Assembly: GCA_000690595.2 (NCBI GenBank)
Contig: JHUT02000001.1
Location: 248,001 to 312,000 of the forward strand
DNA length: 64,000 bases
Source: Natrinema mahii
Lineage (GTDB): Archaea > Halobacteriota > Halobacteria > Halobacteriales > Natrialbaceae
Direction: 5' to 3'
A program made the position numbers and the translations under genes. The notes under the pieces are model-generated. The model did not search any database and was not told the origin of the DNA. It worked only from the letters and a program-made list of their open reading frames with translations. Of this stretch, positions 42,075 to 50,524 are shown in pieces; position 1 is the stretch's first letter; every line of letters begins with the position of its first letter.

Positions 42075-43001
42075 ATGGATATGGACCGAACCGTCAGGAT
42101 CATCGGCGCACCGATGGACTACGGGGCGAACCGCCGTGGGGTCGACATGGGACCGTCCGCGATCCGGTACGCGGATCTGGCAGACCGACTCGCCGAGGCG
42201 AACGCCGAGCCCGTCGACGACGGCGATCTGGCGATGCCGCGAGCCGAAGAACGGGATCCGGACGCCGCCCAGCCCACCGACGGGAACGCGAAGTTCCTCC
42301 GGGAGGTCGAAGACGTCTGCCGGCGGGTGAGCGACCGCGTCGCGGCGACGATCGCGGACGGGGAGTTCCCCCTCGTTCTCGGCGGGGATCACTCGGTGGC
42401 GATCGGCTCACTCGCGGGGTCGGCACGCGAGACCGACCTCGGCGCGATCTGGTTCGACGCCCATGCCGACATCAATACGCCCGAGACCTCGCCCAGCGGC
42501 AACGTCCACGGGATGCCCCTGGCCGCGGCGCTTGGCCACGGGTCGTTCGGCGAGACGGAGTGGGCTCCCGCCCCCCGGCTCCAGGCGTCTTCGATCGCGT
42601 ACGTCGGCCTCCGGAGCATCGACGATCGCGAACGCGAACTGCTCCGGGAGAGCGAACTGACCGTCTTTACCATGTCCGACATCGACCAGCGGGGCGTCTC
42701 GTCCGTCGTCGAGGACGCGCTCGCCGTCGCGACCGACGGGACCGACGGCGTCCACGTCAGTCTCGACCTCGACTGGCTCGATCCCAAGACCGCGCCCGGC
42801 GTCGGCACCCCCGTCCGCGGCGGCGTCACCTACCGGGAGGCCCACGCCGCCCTCGAGACCCTTTCGAAGCGCGACCGCGCGGACGACGTCCTCAGGTCGA
42901 TGGACGTCGTCGAGGTCAACCCGATCCTGGACGAGGGCAACGAGACGGCGACGCTGGCGGCCGAACTGACCGCCAGCGCGTTCGGCAAGCGCATCTTCTG
43001 A
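42075..43001 (+). CDS. rocF: Arginase (ureohydrolase family)
   Basis: A 308-residue Mn2+-dependent ureohydrolase. Metal ligands are visible: GGDHSVAIG (His106), DAHADIN (128-134) and SLDLDWLDP (Asp231, Asp233). SPSGNVHGMPLA (139-150) is the arginase rather than agmatinase signature. It hydrolyses arginine to ornithine and urea. No other arginine-catabolic genes are adjacent. The initiation codon may be 42075 or the ATG two codons further in. It is divergent from the DtxR gene; their promoters overlap. Confidence 0.9.
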   Translation: MDMDRTVRIIGAPMDYGANRRGVDMGPSAIRYADLADRLAEANAEPVDDGDLAMPRAEERDPDAAQPTDGNAKFLREVEDVCRRVSDRVAATIADGEFPLVLGGDHSVAIGSLAGSARETDLGAIWFDAHADINTPETSPSGNVHGMPLAAALGHGSFGETEWAPAPRLQASSIAYVGLRSIDDRERELLRESELTVFTMSDIDQRGVSSVVEDALAVATDGTDGVHVSLDLDWLDPKTAPGVGTPVRGGVTYREAHAALETLSKRDRADDVLRSMDVVEVNPILDEGNETATLAAELTASAFGKRIF

Positions 43002-43107
43002 CTGCCCGGCCGTCGATATCCGGCCGCGGAAAGCGGCGCTTGTCAACAGTATTCACGGGGATGCTGGTTTCAACAGCTTTGTATCATAGTGCTTCCCAGT
43101 ATGCGGT

Positions 43108-44277
43108 ATGACTGAGAACGTCGTCGTGCTCGGAGCCGGCTACGCCGGAACCGGTGCGATCACGAAGCTCCAATCCGAACTCGGGAGCAACGCGCGACTG
43201 ACCTGGATCGCCGACGTCGACTATCACCTCGTTCTCCACGAGTCCCACCGCGTCATCCGCGATCCCAGCGTCCGCTCGGACATCACCTTCCCCGTCGAGG
43301 AGATCGCCGACCCCGCCACCCGGTTCATCCAGGACGAGGTCGTCGGCCTCGACGTCGACGATCAGGTCGTCGAACTGGAAGACACCGAGGACGTCGAGTA
43401 CGACTACGTCCTCGTCGGACTGGGCAGCCAGACCGCCTACTACGGCATCCCCGGCCTCGAGGAACACTCCCTGACCCTGAAGAGCTTAGACGACGCGCTG
43501 GAGATCCACGAAGCGGTCAAAGACGCCAGTCAGGAAGCGACCCGCGGCGAGCCCGCACAGGTCGTCATCGGCGGCGCCGGTCTCTCGGGCATCCAGACCG
43601 CCGGCGAGATCGCCGAGTTCCGCGACGCTCACCGCGCGCCCATCGAGATCCACCTCGTCGAGGCGCTCGAGGAGATCTTCCCCGGCAACGACCCCGAGAT
43701 CCAGCAGGCCCTGCGGGACCTCCTCGAGGACGCCGGCATCCAGATCCACACCGACGACCCGATCACCGAGGCCACCGCGGACCACATCGAGTTCGACGAG
43801 GGCGAGCCCCTCGATCACGACGTCCTCGTCTGGACCGGCGGCATTACGGGCCGGGACGCGATGGACGACGCCGATCTCGAGAAGGAACACAACCGCGTCA
43901 ACGCGAGCGCGAACTTCCAGACCTCGGACGAGCGGGTCTTCGCCATCGGCGACTCGGCGATCATCGACCAGGGCGACCAGCCCGCACCGCCGACGGCACA
44001 GGCCGCCTGGCAGGCCGCCGAAGTCGCCGGCGAGAACATCGCCCGCGCGATCGCGAACCGCCCGCTGAAGACCTGGGAACACGAGGACAAGGGGACCGTC
44101 ATCTCCGTCGGCGACGAGGCCGTCGCCCACGAGGTCAAGCCCGCCTTCGGGATCTCCCTGCCCGTCGACACCTTCGGCGGCATCCCGGCCAAGAACTTAA
44201 AGAAGATGATCGCCGCCCGCTGGATCGCCGACATCACCTCCTGGAACGAGGCCCGCAAGTCCTGGTCGTCGCTGTAG
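43108..44277 (+). CDS. Type II NADH dehydrogenase (NDH-2-like flavoprotein)
   Basis: A 389-residue two-dinucleotide-binding protein. FAD site VVVLGAGYAGTGAITKL at the N-terminus, NAD(P) site VVIGGAGLSGIQTAGEIAE (about 152-170), and FAD motif RVFAIGDSAIID near residue 280. The C-terminal amphipathic region (PAKNLKKMIAARWIADIT) is typical for membrane association in NDH-2. It likely oxidises NADH without proton pumping and reduces menaquinone. TATA-like TTTGTATC lies about 28 nt upstream. Sulfide:quinone reductase is an alternative, but its extra cysteines are absent. Confidence 0.88.
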   Translation: MTENVVVLGAGYAGTGAITKLQSELGSNARLTWIADVDYHLVLHESHRVIRDPSVRSDITFPVEEIADPATRFIQDEVVGLDVDDQVVELEDTEDVEYDYVLVGLGSQTAYYGIPGLEEHSLTLKSLDDALEIHEAVKDASQEATRGEPAQVVIGGAGLSGIQTAGEIAEFRDAHRAPIEIHLVEALEEIFPGNDPEIQQALRDLLEDAGIQIHTDDPITEATADHIEFDEGEPLDHDVLVWTGGITGRDAMDDADLEKEHNRVNASANFQTSDERVFAIGDSAIIDQGDQPAPPTAQAAWQAAEVAGENIARAIANRPLKTWEHEDKGTVISVGDEAVAHEVKPAFGISLPVDTFGGIPAKNLKKMIAARWIADITSWNEARKSWSSL

Positions 44278-44337
44278 ATCGGGTTCGACGAGTTCGGTTT
44301 CGACGCCGTTTTTGCGAGTCGCTCGAGCGAGTACGCC

Positions 44338-44883
44338 TCAGTCCGACCGTTCGTCTCTCGATCCGTCACCGGCCGCCTCGCCCATCGGTTCCGCGGGGAC
44401 GCCCGCGACCGTCGTCCCCGGTGGCACGTCGCGGGTCACCAGCGAGTTGGCCGCCACGCGGGCCTCCGGGCCGATCTCGACGCCGGGCAGCACGATCGCG
44501 CCCGCGCCGATCATCGCCCGCTCGCCGACGACGACCTCGCCGGTCCGGTACTCCTCGAAGAGGAACTCGTGACAGAGGATCGTCGCGTCGTAGCCGACGA
44601 TCGCGTCGGCCTCGACGGTGATGAGATCCGGCCAGAAGACGTCCGGCGTGGCCTCGAGTCCCCACGAGACCCCCTCGCCGACTGTGACGCCGATCCGGCG
44701 CAGGAGCCAGCGCTTGAGCCTGAGACTCGGCGAGATCCGGACCAGCCAGACGACGACGTAGTTGATCGCGACCCGGAGCGGGTTGCGGGCGGCCGTCCAG
44801 TGGGCCAGCGAGTTGCGCGGCCCGGGCGTCGCGTGGCGTTCGACGCGCTCGTGTCGTGGCGTCGTATCGTCGGAATCCGTCAC
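44338..44883 (-). CDS. Left-handed beta-helix acyltransferase
   Basis: A 181-residue protein starting at GTG 44883 (TDSDDTTPRHERV). After an N-terminal helical segment (about 30-65) come hexapeptide repeats, readable as VTVGEGVSWGLEATPDVF and VVVGERAMIGAGAIVLPGVE, then ANSLVTRDVPPGTTVAGVPA, a signature of Maa/LacA-type acetyltransferases. CHEFLF near the centre carries the likely catalytic His. Substrates in this family are sugars or CoA-linked acceptors. It is convergent with the NDH-2 gene. Confidence 0.82.
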   Translation of the reverse strand: MTDSDDTTPRHERVERHATPGPRNSLAHWTAARNPLRVAINYVVVWLVRISPSLRLKRWLLRRIGVTVGEGVSWGLEATPDVFWPDLITVEADAIVGYDATILCHEFLFEEYRTGEVVVGERAMIGAGAIVLPGVEIGPEARVAANSLVTRDVPPGTTVAGVPAEPMGEAAGDGSRDERSD

Positions 44884-45012
44884 TGGCTAGCGGTTTCGAG
44901 CCGTCGGCACATGAAACCGAGCGATGCGGAACCGCGGACCGGCGTGTGGCGATCGACGGCGTCCAAACTAGTAAGGCGATACCGCCGTTCCCGTCCGGAC
45001 TGACTCACCGCT

Positions 45013-45354
45013 ATGTCCTGCCCCCAACAGACCACCCTCGAGACCGAGACCGTCTACACGCTGCTCGCGGACGAGCGGTTGCGGGCCGTCCTCGAGTCGC
45101 TTCGCGCGGCAGCGCCGGCGTCGCCCGACGAACTCGAGCGTCGCCTCGCCGCGTCGGATTCCTCCCTCGAGGCGAGCGCCGCCGGAGACGCCGACCATCG
45201 CGCGATCGCCATCGAACTGATCCACTACTACCTGCCGAAACTCGACGATCACGACGTCGTCGAGTACGATCGATCGGACGCGACGGTCACGACCGGATCG
45301 AACTTCGACGACCTCGAGCCGTTTCTCGATCGGATCGAGACGGGGTCGTCCTGA
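45013..45354 (+). CDS. DUF7344-type HTH domain protein
   Basis: A 113-residue acidic protein of the haloarchaeal DUF7344 type: ETVYTLLADERLRAVLESLR helix, then RRLAASD and AIELIHYYLPKLDDHDVVEYDRSDATVT, the family's closing motif, a degenerate winged helix. Members are thought to be small DNA-binding or protein-interaction modules. The stop is 31 nt from the convergent Nmad3 gene. Confidence 0.85.
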   Translation: MSCPQQTTLETETVYTLLADERLRAVLESLRAAAPASPDELERRLAASDSSLEASAAGDADHRAIAIELIHYYLPKLDDHDVVEYDRSDATVTTGSNFDDLEPFLDRIETGSS

Positions 45355-45385
45355 CCGCTGGAGCCGATCCCCCGCCGGCCGCCGT

Positions 45386-46219
45386 CTACGGCTGCCGACA
45401 GCAATCTGGGGTCCAGCGGTCGCGTTCCGCGGCCGTCCGCGCGCCCGGAACCCCGACCAGATCCCGAAAGGCCGGTCCCGAGAGGGCACAGCGATAGGCC
45501 GGTTTGTACATCATGTTCTCGCCGCCGGCCGCTACGTTCCACTCCGCGGCGATCTCGTCGCGGAGGTAGTACTGTGCCCGCTCGTTGCCCGGCTTGACGT
45601 AGTAGTCGCTGAGCCGGATCGGGTCCCGCGCGAAGAGCCCGCCGGGCTCGCGACCGTCGACGATCACGACCGGCTTCTCGAGGTAGAGGTCGCCGTCCCG
45701 GGCGCGTTTCGCATGTGCGTTCTCGGGGTGGGCCGCGAGGATCGATTCCCGCTCGGCCGGCGGCGTCTCCGGACCGACGACCGCCACGTCCTCGACGGTG
45801 ACGTAGCCGATCAGATAGCGGTGCGCGCGGTCGCCGCCGGGCCGGCGCAGGCCGGCGTAGAACCCGACGACGTCGCCCGGCTCGAGCGCGCGCAGCCGCG
45901 AGACGTAGCCGCTGGTCCGATGTTCGCCGTATGTCAGCGCCGCGAAGTTGGGGTCGCGGTGGAGCGGCCACGACTCGAGGGCGTCGCCGGCGACGGTCTC
46001 GCTCCCGTCGTGGACCGGCTGTGGCGTGATCCGGGTCGTCAGGTCCGCAGCGACGCCGTCGTCGGCCCGCAAGTCCCACGATCCCAGCGTTTCGGTTTCG
46101 GCCGTCTCGCGGGTCTTCTCGGGGATCGGGACGTATTCGAACCGCCCGTCGTCGTACAGCGGGGCCAGGGCACCGAGGTTCGTGCTGTCGGCACCGACGC
46201 CGGCGAGGACGACCGTCAT
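45386..46219 (-). CDS. Nmad3-family putative nucleotide-modification protein
   Basis: A 277-residue protein whose N-terminus, VVLAGVGADSTNLGALAPLY, then FEYVPIPEKT, is diagnostic of the Nmad3 (nucleotide modification associated domain 3) family. Other conserved blocks are PNFAALTYGE, LEPGDVVGFYAGLRR, YLIGYVTVEDVAV and RLSDYYVKPG. The family was defined by association with DNA/RNA base modification, phage and restriction loci. Here no methyltransferase or restriction partner is adjacent, so it appears as a stand-alone, conserved gene. It overlaps nothing; a small membrane protein follows 54 nt upstream. Confidence 0.82.
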   Translation of the reverse strand: MTVVLAGVGADSTNLGALAPLYDDGRFEYVPIPEKTRETAETETLGSWDLRADDGVAADLTTRITPQPVHDGSETVAGDALESWPLHRDPNFAALTYGEHRTSGYVSRLRALEPGDVVGFYAGLRRPGGDRAHRYLIGYVTVEDVAVVGPETPPAERESILAAHPENAHAKRARDGDLYLEKPVVIVDGREPGGLFARDPIRLSDYYVKPGNERAQYYLRDEIAAEWNVAAGGENMMYKPAYRCALSGPAFRDLVGVPGARTAAERDRWTPDCCRQP

Positions 46220-46273
46220 GGTGTTGTCGTCCTCTCGGGACGGCGCGGGGGTAAAGCCGCCGATCGAGTTCGG

Positions 46274-46534
46274 TCACCCGTCCGCGCCCCGAGCGAGATA
46301 GAACAGGGGAATCGCGAGCGCGAGGAACACCGACCCCAGCCCGGCGATGCCGATCCAGGCCGTCGACAGCCAGCGGTCGGGGAGGACGCCGCCGACCTCG
46401 AGGACCCACAGCAGGCTGTAGGACCCGAGGAGCACACAGCCGGCCACGTAGAGCCGCAGGAGCCAGCCGGCGATCCGATAGAGCGTCGTCTTCGTGACCG
46501 TCGGCGAGAGCGCGTCCTCGAGGCCGTCGATCAT
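46274..46534 (-). CDS. Small two-helix membrane protein
   Basis: An 86-residue protein with hydrophobic helices at about 24-48 and 58-82 (LYVAGCVLLGSYSLLWVL and GIAGLGSVFLALAIPLFYL). No recognised family. It lies 54 nt upstream of the Nmad3 gene on the same strand and could be cotranscribed with it. Confidence 0.7.
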   Translation of the reverse strand: MIDGLEDALSPTVTKTTLYRIAGWLLRLYVAGCVLLGSYSLLWVLEVGGVLPDRWLSTAWIGIAGLGSVFLALAIPLFYLARGADG

Positions 46535-46875
46535 CGGCTCACCGTCCGCTCGGGAGAGCGACCACCGTCGTCGGCGACGGCGGGCACGTCACCGCTCGAG
46601 CGTCCGTAGCTGCGGGCCGTCGGAAGCGATGCCATGGATCGATACCCGACGGTGTGGCGTCGAACCGCTTGAAGCTTCGCGTCCTCGAGCCGGGGGTGAG
46701 CAGTGCCGTTTGACTGGAGTCGCGACGCACTATGGGTACAAACGTAGCACTGCCGCTCGAATACACACGCGACTCGAGAAGCGCCGATGGCGCAGCTCAC
46801 CGACGGGCAAAAGACCTGCCTCGAGTCCGCTGATCGCCAGCGGTCCCGGAAAGATGACGCCGATCGGTCCCGCGA
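46535..46875. other. Intergenic region with no supported gene
   Basis: 341 nt between rpoF and the small membrane gene. Frames on both strands lack coherent sequence. In many archaea a DUF655 gene follows rpoF; I see no trace of one here. Confidence 0.55.
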
Positions 46876-47232
46876 TCAGGCGTACTGGGCGACGACGTTG
46901 AGAATCTCGTCGAGTTCGTCCCCCGACAGCGAGTAGCGCTGCTTCGCGTACACCGACCGGAGTTCGTCCCGGTCGTGCGGCAGGAGATTGGCGATCTTGT
47001 ATGCGGTCGGCTCGTCGACCTTCTCCAGCTCCTGGAGGTCGTCGACCAGCGCCTGGGCCTCTTCGGGCTCCAAGACCGCGAACCGATTGGCGTGTTCGAT
47101 CGCTCGCGCGAGTTCGTACCGCAGCTCGCGATCCTCGTCCATCGCGCGTTCGGCTTCGATGTCGGCGAGCAGCTCCTTTGTCTCCGAGACCGTCAGGAAC
47201 TCCTCGTCGACGATCTCTTTGAAGATCGTCAT
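46876..47232 (-). CDS. rpoF: RNA polymerase subunit F (Rpb4-like)
   Basis: A 118-residue Rpb4-family stalk subunit of archaeal RNA polymerase. It is all-helical: FKEIVDEEFLTVSETKELLA, ANRFAVLEPEEAQALVDDL, and the HRDC-like end LPHDRDELRSVYAKQRYSL. It pairs with Rpo7 and assists open-complex formation and processivity. It starts 5 nt after the L21e stop, the conserved archaeal L21e-rpoF pair. Confidence 0.93.
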   Translation of the reverse strand: MTIFKEIVDEEFLTVSETKELLADIEAERAMDEDRELRYELARAIEHANRFAVLEPEEAQALVDDLQELEKVDEPTAYKIANLLPHDRDELRSVYAKQRYSLSGDELDEILNVVAQYA

Positions 47233-47237
47233 CCTGC

Positions 47238-47546
47238 TTAGATCCGGCTCTTTTCCTGATTCTGTGCGCGCATGTGGGCCGCGGCGACGAGCAGGGTCTT
47301 GTCCTTGCCGCCGTCGTTGATCGCGACCTTGAAGACGCTGCCCTGTTTGCCGACGACTTCGCCGGTGCGACCGTCGAATCGCGGGTGGAAGCGACCGTCG
47401 GCGACGCTTGGGTCGATTTTCAGATGGACTTTCTCACCCTCCTCGTACTCCTGAATGGCACGCTGTGGCGGCGACGTACCGCGGTCTCGAGGATCGTTCG
47501 CGAGCTTCTTCCGGGTTCCCTGACGGGGGCCATTAGATTTCGGCAT
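47238..47546 (-). CDS. rpl21e: 50S ribosomal protein L21e
   Basis: A 102-residue protein with the L21e signature [20 protein letters not shown] and the SH3-like [20 protein letters not shown]. The start at 47544-47546 follows from the family N-terminus. It is the first gene of the L21e-rpoF unit. Confidence 0.97.
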   Translation of the reverse strand: MPKSNGPRQGTRKKLANDPRDRGTSPPQRAIQEYEEGEKVHLKIDPSVADGRFHPRFDGRTGEVVGKQGSVFKVAINDGGKDKTLLVAAAHMRAQNQEKSRI

Positions 47547-47649
47547 AGTCGTACGCCCGCTTTGTCCGGTGACGGTTATAAAACACACGTATTCCACCCA
47601 CCGTTTTCGTCGGGAACCGCTCGCGGACCGATCGTCCGTGCCATGTCAC

Positions 47650-47668
47650 GCGGGACCGCTGGTCCCGC
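47650..47668. promoter_or_regulatory. Perfect hairpin between L21e and ksgA
   Basis: GCGGGACC-GCT-GGTCCCGC, 8-bp arms with a 3-nt loop, in the 179-nt divergent region between rpl21e and ksgA. It may be a regulator site or a leader hairpin on either transcript. Spacing to ksgA is 57 nt. Confidence 0.5.
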
Positions 47669-47725
47669 CTGCCGACGGGCGTCCGAGACGGTGCGTTTAC
47701 ACCCGGCCCGACCGAAGCGCCGGCA

Positions 47726-48562
47726 ATGAGAGACCCAGACGGACTGATCGCCCGAGCGGGCGTGCGGGGCGATCCGGACCGCGATCAACACTTCCTCGTC
47801 GACGATCGGGTGCTGGACCGGCTACCGACCTACCTCGAGGAGATCGGTGCTGACGCGAGTCACCTGCTCGAGATCGGCGGGGGGACGGGCGCGCTGACCG
47901 ACCGACTGCTCGCGGTCGGTGACGAGGTGACCGTCGTCGAGCGCGACCGCGAGCTCGCCGCCTTCCTGCGCGAGGAGTTCGCCGACGAGATCGCGGCCGA
48001 CGAGCTGACCGTGATCGAGGGCGACGCCCTCGAGGTCGAGCTGCCCGACTTTACCGCGTCGGTCTCGAACCTCCCCTACGGCGTCTCGAGCGAGATCGCG
48101 TTTCGGCTCTTTCCGGAGAAGAGACCGCTCGTATTGATGTTCCAGCAGGAGTTCGCCGAGCGGATGGTCGCCGAGCCCGGGACCCCGGAGTACGGCCGCC
48201 TCTCGGTCTCGAGCCAGCACTACGCCGACGTCGAACTCGTCGAATCGATCCCGAAGGAGGCCTTCGACCCGCAGCCTGCCGTCCGGAGCGCGGTGGTCCG
48301 GGCCGTCCCTCGCGAGCCCGACTACACGGTCGCGGACGAGGACTTTTTCCTGCGGTTCGTCAAGGCCGTGTTCACCCAGCGGCGGAAGACGGTCCGCAAC
48401 GCCGTCCGGAACACGGCCCACATCTCCGGGCTCGGCGAGCCGGACGCGGTCGTCGAGGCGGCCGACGAGGCCCTGCTCCGCAAGCGGCCCGACGCGATGG
48501 CGCCGGCGGAGTTCGCCGCGCTGGCTTCGCTCGCGCGAGACGTCGGCGAACCGGAGACGTAG
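47726..48562 (+). CDS. ksgA: 16S rRNA dimethyladenosine transferase
   Basis: A 278-residue KsgA/Dim1 enzyme. An N-terminal DQHFLVDDRVLDRL precedes motif I LLEIGGGTGALTDRLL, motif II VTVVERDRELAAFLRE, the NLPY motif (VSNLPYGVSSEIAFRL) and QQEFAERMVAEPGTPEYGRL. It dimethylates two adjacent adenosines in helix 45 of 16S rRNA. It heads a codirectional ksgA-mscS-hemK2 run. Confidence 0.95.
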   Translation: MRDPDGLIARAGVRGDPDRDQHFLVDDRVLDRLPTYLEEIGADASHLLEIGGGTGALTDRLLAVGDEVTVVERDRELAAFLREEFADEIAADELTVIEGDALEVELPDFTASVSNLPYGVSSEIAFRLFPEKRPLVLMFQQEFAERMVAEPGTPEYGRLSVSSQHYADVELVESIPKEAFDPQPAVRSAVVRAVPREPDYTVADEDFFLRFVKAVFTQRRKTVRNAVRNTAHISGLGEPDAVVEAADEALLRKRPDAMAPAEFAALASLARDVGEPET

Positions 48563-48705
48563 CCGGGTGCGAGAGCGAGACGTAACGTCGGACGAGGCGG
48601 CTCGAGCCGACCACTCGGGCGGGGGCGCGGTGACCGTTCGAACGGGGGCGGAGTAACCAACGAATACTCAAAGCTGCACGGCCGAGGAACCCGGGAGACG
48701 AACGC

Positions 48706-49845
48706 ATGTCAGTACTGACGCGGCTCGACTGGCTCTCGGAGATGTTTCCGACGGTCCCGCTTCGGCTCGCGGTGTCCCTCGTCGCGGTCGGGCTCGTCTT
48801 CGCCGTCCTGCTCACCTACCGCCGGCTACACGCACGCGTCGCAGAGCGAACGCGACCGCTGTACGCGGACGTCGTCTCGGTGGCGGTACTGGTCGGGGCC
48901 TGTGCGGTCAGCGCCGGCGTCGTCCTGGGCGTCTGGGACCGCACCGACGAGGTCCGCCAGCTCTTCGTGGGACTCGATCCGGGGGGGAACACCGTTCCGC
49001 GCGCGGTCTTTTCGTTCATTCTGCTCGTACTGACCGTCATCGTCACGCGATTCGTCCGACGGATCATCGAGGAGGTGATGGACTCGACGGCCGCGGTCAC
49101 CGAACACCAGCGCCAGATCACCCATCGGCTCTCACAGGTGATCATCTGGACCGTCTCGCTGGTCGTCATCCTCGGTATCTGGATCGAGGATCTGGGCAGC
49201 CTGCTCGTCGGGGCCGGCTTCCTCGGGATCGTGCTGGGCATGGCGGCCCGCCAGACCCTCGGGACGATGCTGTCGGGGTTCGTCCTGATGTTCGCCCGCC
49301 CGTTCGAGATCGGCGACTGGATCGAAGTCGAGGGTGACGAGGGGATCGTCACCGATATCTCGATCGTCAACACCCGCATCCGGTCGTTCGACGGCGAATA
49401 CATCATGATCCCCAACGACGTCATCGCCTCGAGCATGGTGACGAACCGCTCGAAGCGGGGCCGCCTGCGGATCGAAGTCGAGGTCGGCGTCGATTACGGA
49501 ACCGACGTCGACCGGGCCGCATCGCTCGCCGAGTCGGCGATCGAGGAGGTCGACGAGGTGCTGGCCGCGCCGTCGCCGCAGGTCGTCGGGAAGTCCTTCG
49601 GCGACTCGGCGGTCGTCCTCGGGGTGCGGTTCTGGATCGACAAGCCGAGCGCCAGACGCTACTGGACGGCCCGGACCGCCGCGATCGACGCGATCAAGCG
49701 GGCCTTCGAGGACGAAGAGATCAAGATCCCGTTCCCACAGCGGGAACTCTCGGGCCGCGCCGAGACCGGCGGGTTCCGGATCGCCGACGACGCCGACCGT
49801 GAACGGAGCGAGGAACACCGTATGCAAACACCGGAGGAACGATAG
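48706..49845 (+). CDS. MscS family mechanosensitive channel
   Basis: A 379-residue protein with four or so membrane helices: about 19-40, 55-80, 100-120 and 140-175. The TM3-like pore helix GSLLVGAGFLGIVLGMAARQ is followed by the MscS beta domain (RPFEIGDWIEVEGDEGIVTD; MIPNDVIASSMVTN). It releases osmolytes on hypo-osmotic shock. The stop is directly followed by the HemK2 ATG, so the pair is cotranscribed. Confidence 0.93.
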   Translation: MSVLTRLDWLSEMFPTVPLRLAVSLVAVGLVFAVLLTYRRLHARVAERTRPLYADVVSVAVLVGACAVSAGVVLGVWDRTDEVRQLFVGLDPGGNTVPRAVFSFILLVLTVIVTRFVRRIIEEVMDSTAAVTEHQRQITHRLSQVIIWTVSLVVILGIWIEDLGSLLVGAGFLGIVLGMAARQTLGTMLSGFVLMFARPFEIGDWIEVEGDEGIVTDISIVNTRIRSFDGEYIMIPNDVIASSMVTNRSKRGRLRIEVEVGVDYGTDVDRAASLAESAIEEVDEVLAAPSPQVVGKSFGDSAVVLGVRFWIDKPSARRYWTARTAAIDAIKRAFEDEEIKIPFPQRELSGRAETGGFRIADDADRERSEEHRMQTPEER

Positions 49846-50415
49846 ATGGGACTCGAGGAGCAACGCGACGTCGAAACCGACGTGTACCAACCGGCCGAGG
49901 ACTCGCAACTGCTGGCCGAGGCGGTCTGTGAGCGACTCGAGGGGGCCGAGCGCGTCCTCGAGGTCGGGACCGGCTCGGGCTTCGTCGCCGGGCGGATCGC
50001 CGCCGAGACCGACGCCCGCGTGATCGCGTCGGATCTGAACCCCCACGCCGTCCGACAGGCCCGGGGTGAGGGCGTCGAGACGGTGCGTGCGGATCTGGTC
50101 TCGCCGTTCCGCGACGGGAGTTTCGACGCGGTCGCGTTCAACCCGCCCTACCTCCCGACCGATCCGGACAACGAGTGGGACGACTGGATGGAACACGCCC
50201 TCTCCGGCGGCGAGGACGGCCGGGCAGTCATCGACCCCTTCCTCGAGGCGGTCGGCCGGGTCCTCGCGCCTGACGGTAGCGTCTACCTGCTCGTGAGCAG
50301 CCTCACCGGCGTCGACGAGGTCGTCGAACGGGCCGGCGAGGAGGGCTTCAGCGCCGTCGCCGTCGCCGACGAGTCGTTCCCCTTCGAGACGCTGACGGTA
50401 CTCGAGTTACATTGA
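49846..50415 (+). CDS. HemK2/MTQ2-type protein or RNA methyltransferase
   Basis: A 189-residue class I methyltransferase. Residues 10-22 (ETDVYQPAEDSQL) match the HemK2 N-terminus, motif I is VLEVGTGSGFVAGR (37-50) and the NPPY active site is at 99-102 (FNPPYLPTDP). The group methylates the glutamine of the GGQ loop in release factors. It immediately follows mscS, an arrangement also seen with KsgA in archaea. Confidence 0.92.
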   Translation: MGLEEQRDVETDVYQPAEDSQLLAEAVCERLEGAERVLEVGTGSGFVAGRIAAETDARVIASDLNPHAVRQARGEGVETVRADLVSPFRDGSFDAVAFNPPYLPTDPDNEWDDWMEHALSGGEDGRAVIDPFLEAVGRVLAPDGSVYLLVSSLTGVDEVVERAGEEGFSAVAVADESFPFETLTVLELH

Positions 50416-50524
50416 CGGTTTGGTACGGACACGATAAGATTGCAGCCCCATTAATAAGTTAACAACTTATACTATAATTCTAGCAGTTAATTATATGAAC
50501 GCCATGTGTAATAGATAAGATGCA

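Noticed and set aside
42075-43001. Agmatinase (speB) call for the ureohydrolase
   Set aside because: The SPSGNVHGMPLA motif with DLDWLDP matches arginase; agmatinase signatures differ in the guanidino-binding loop.
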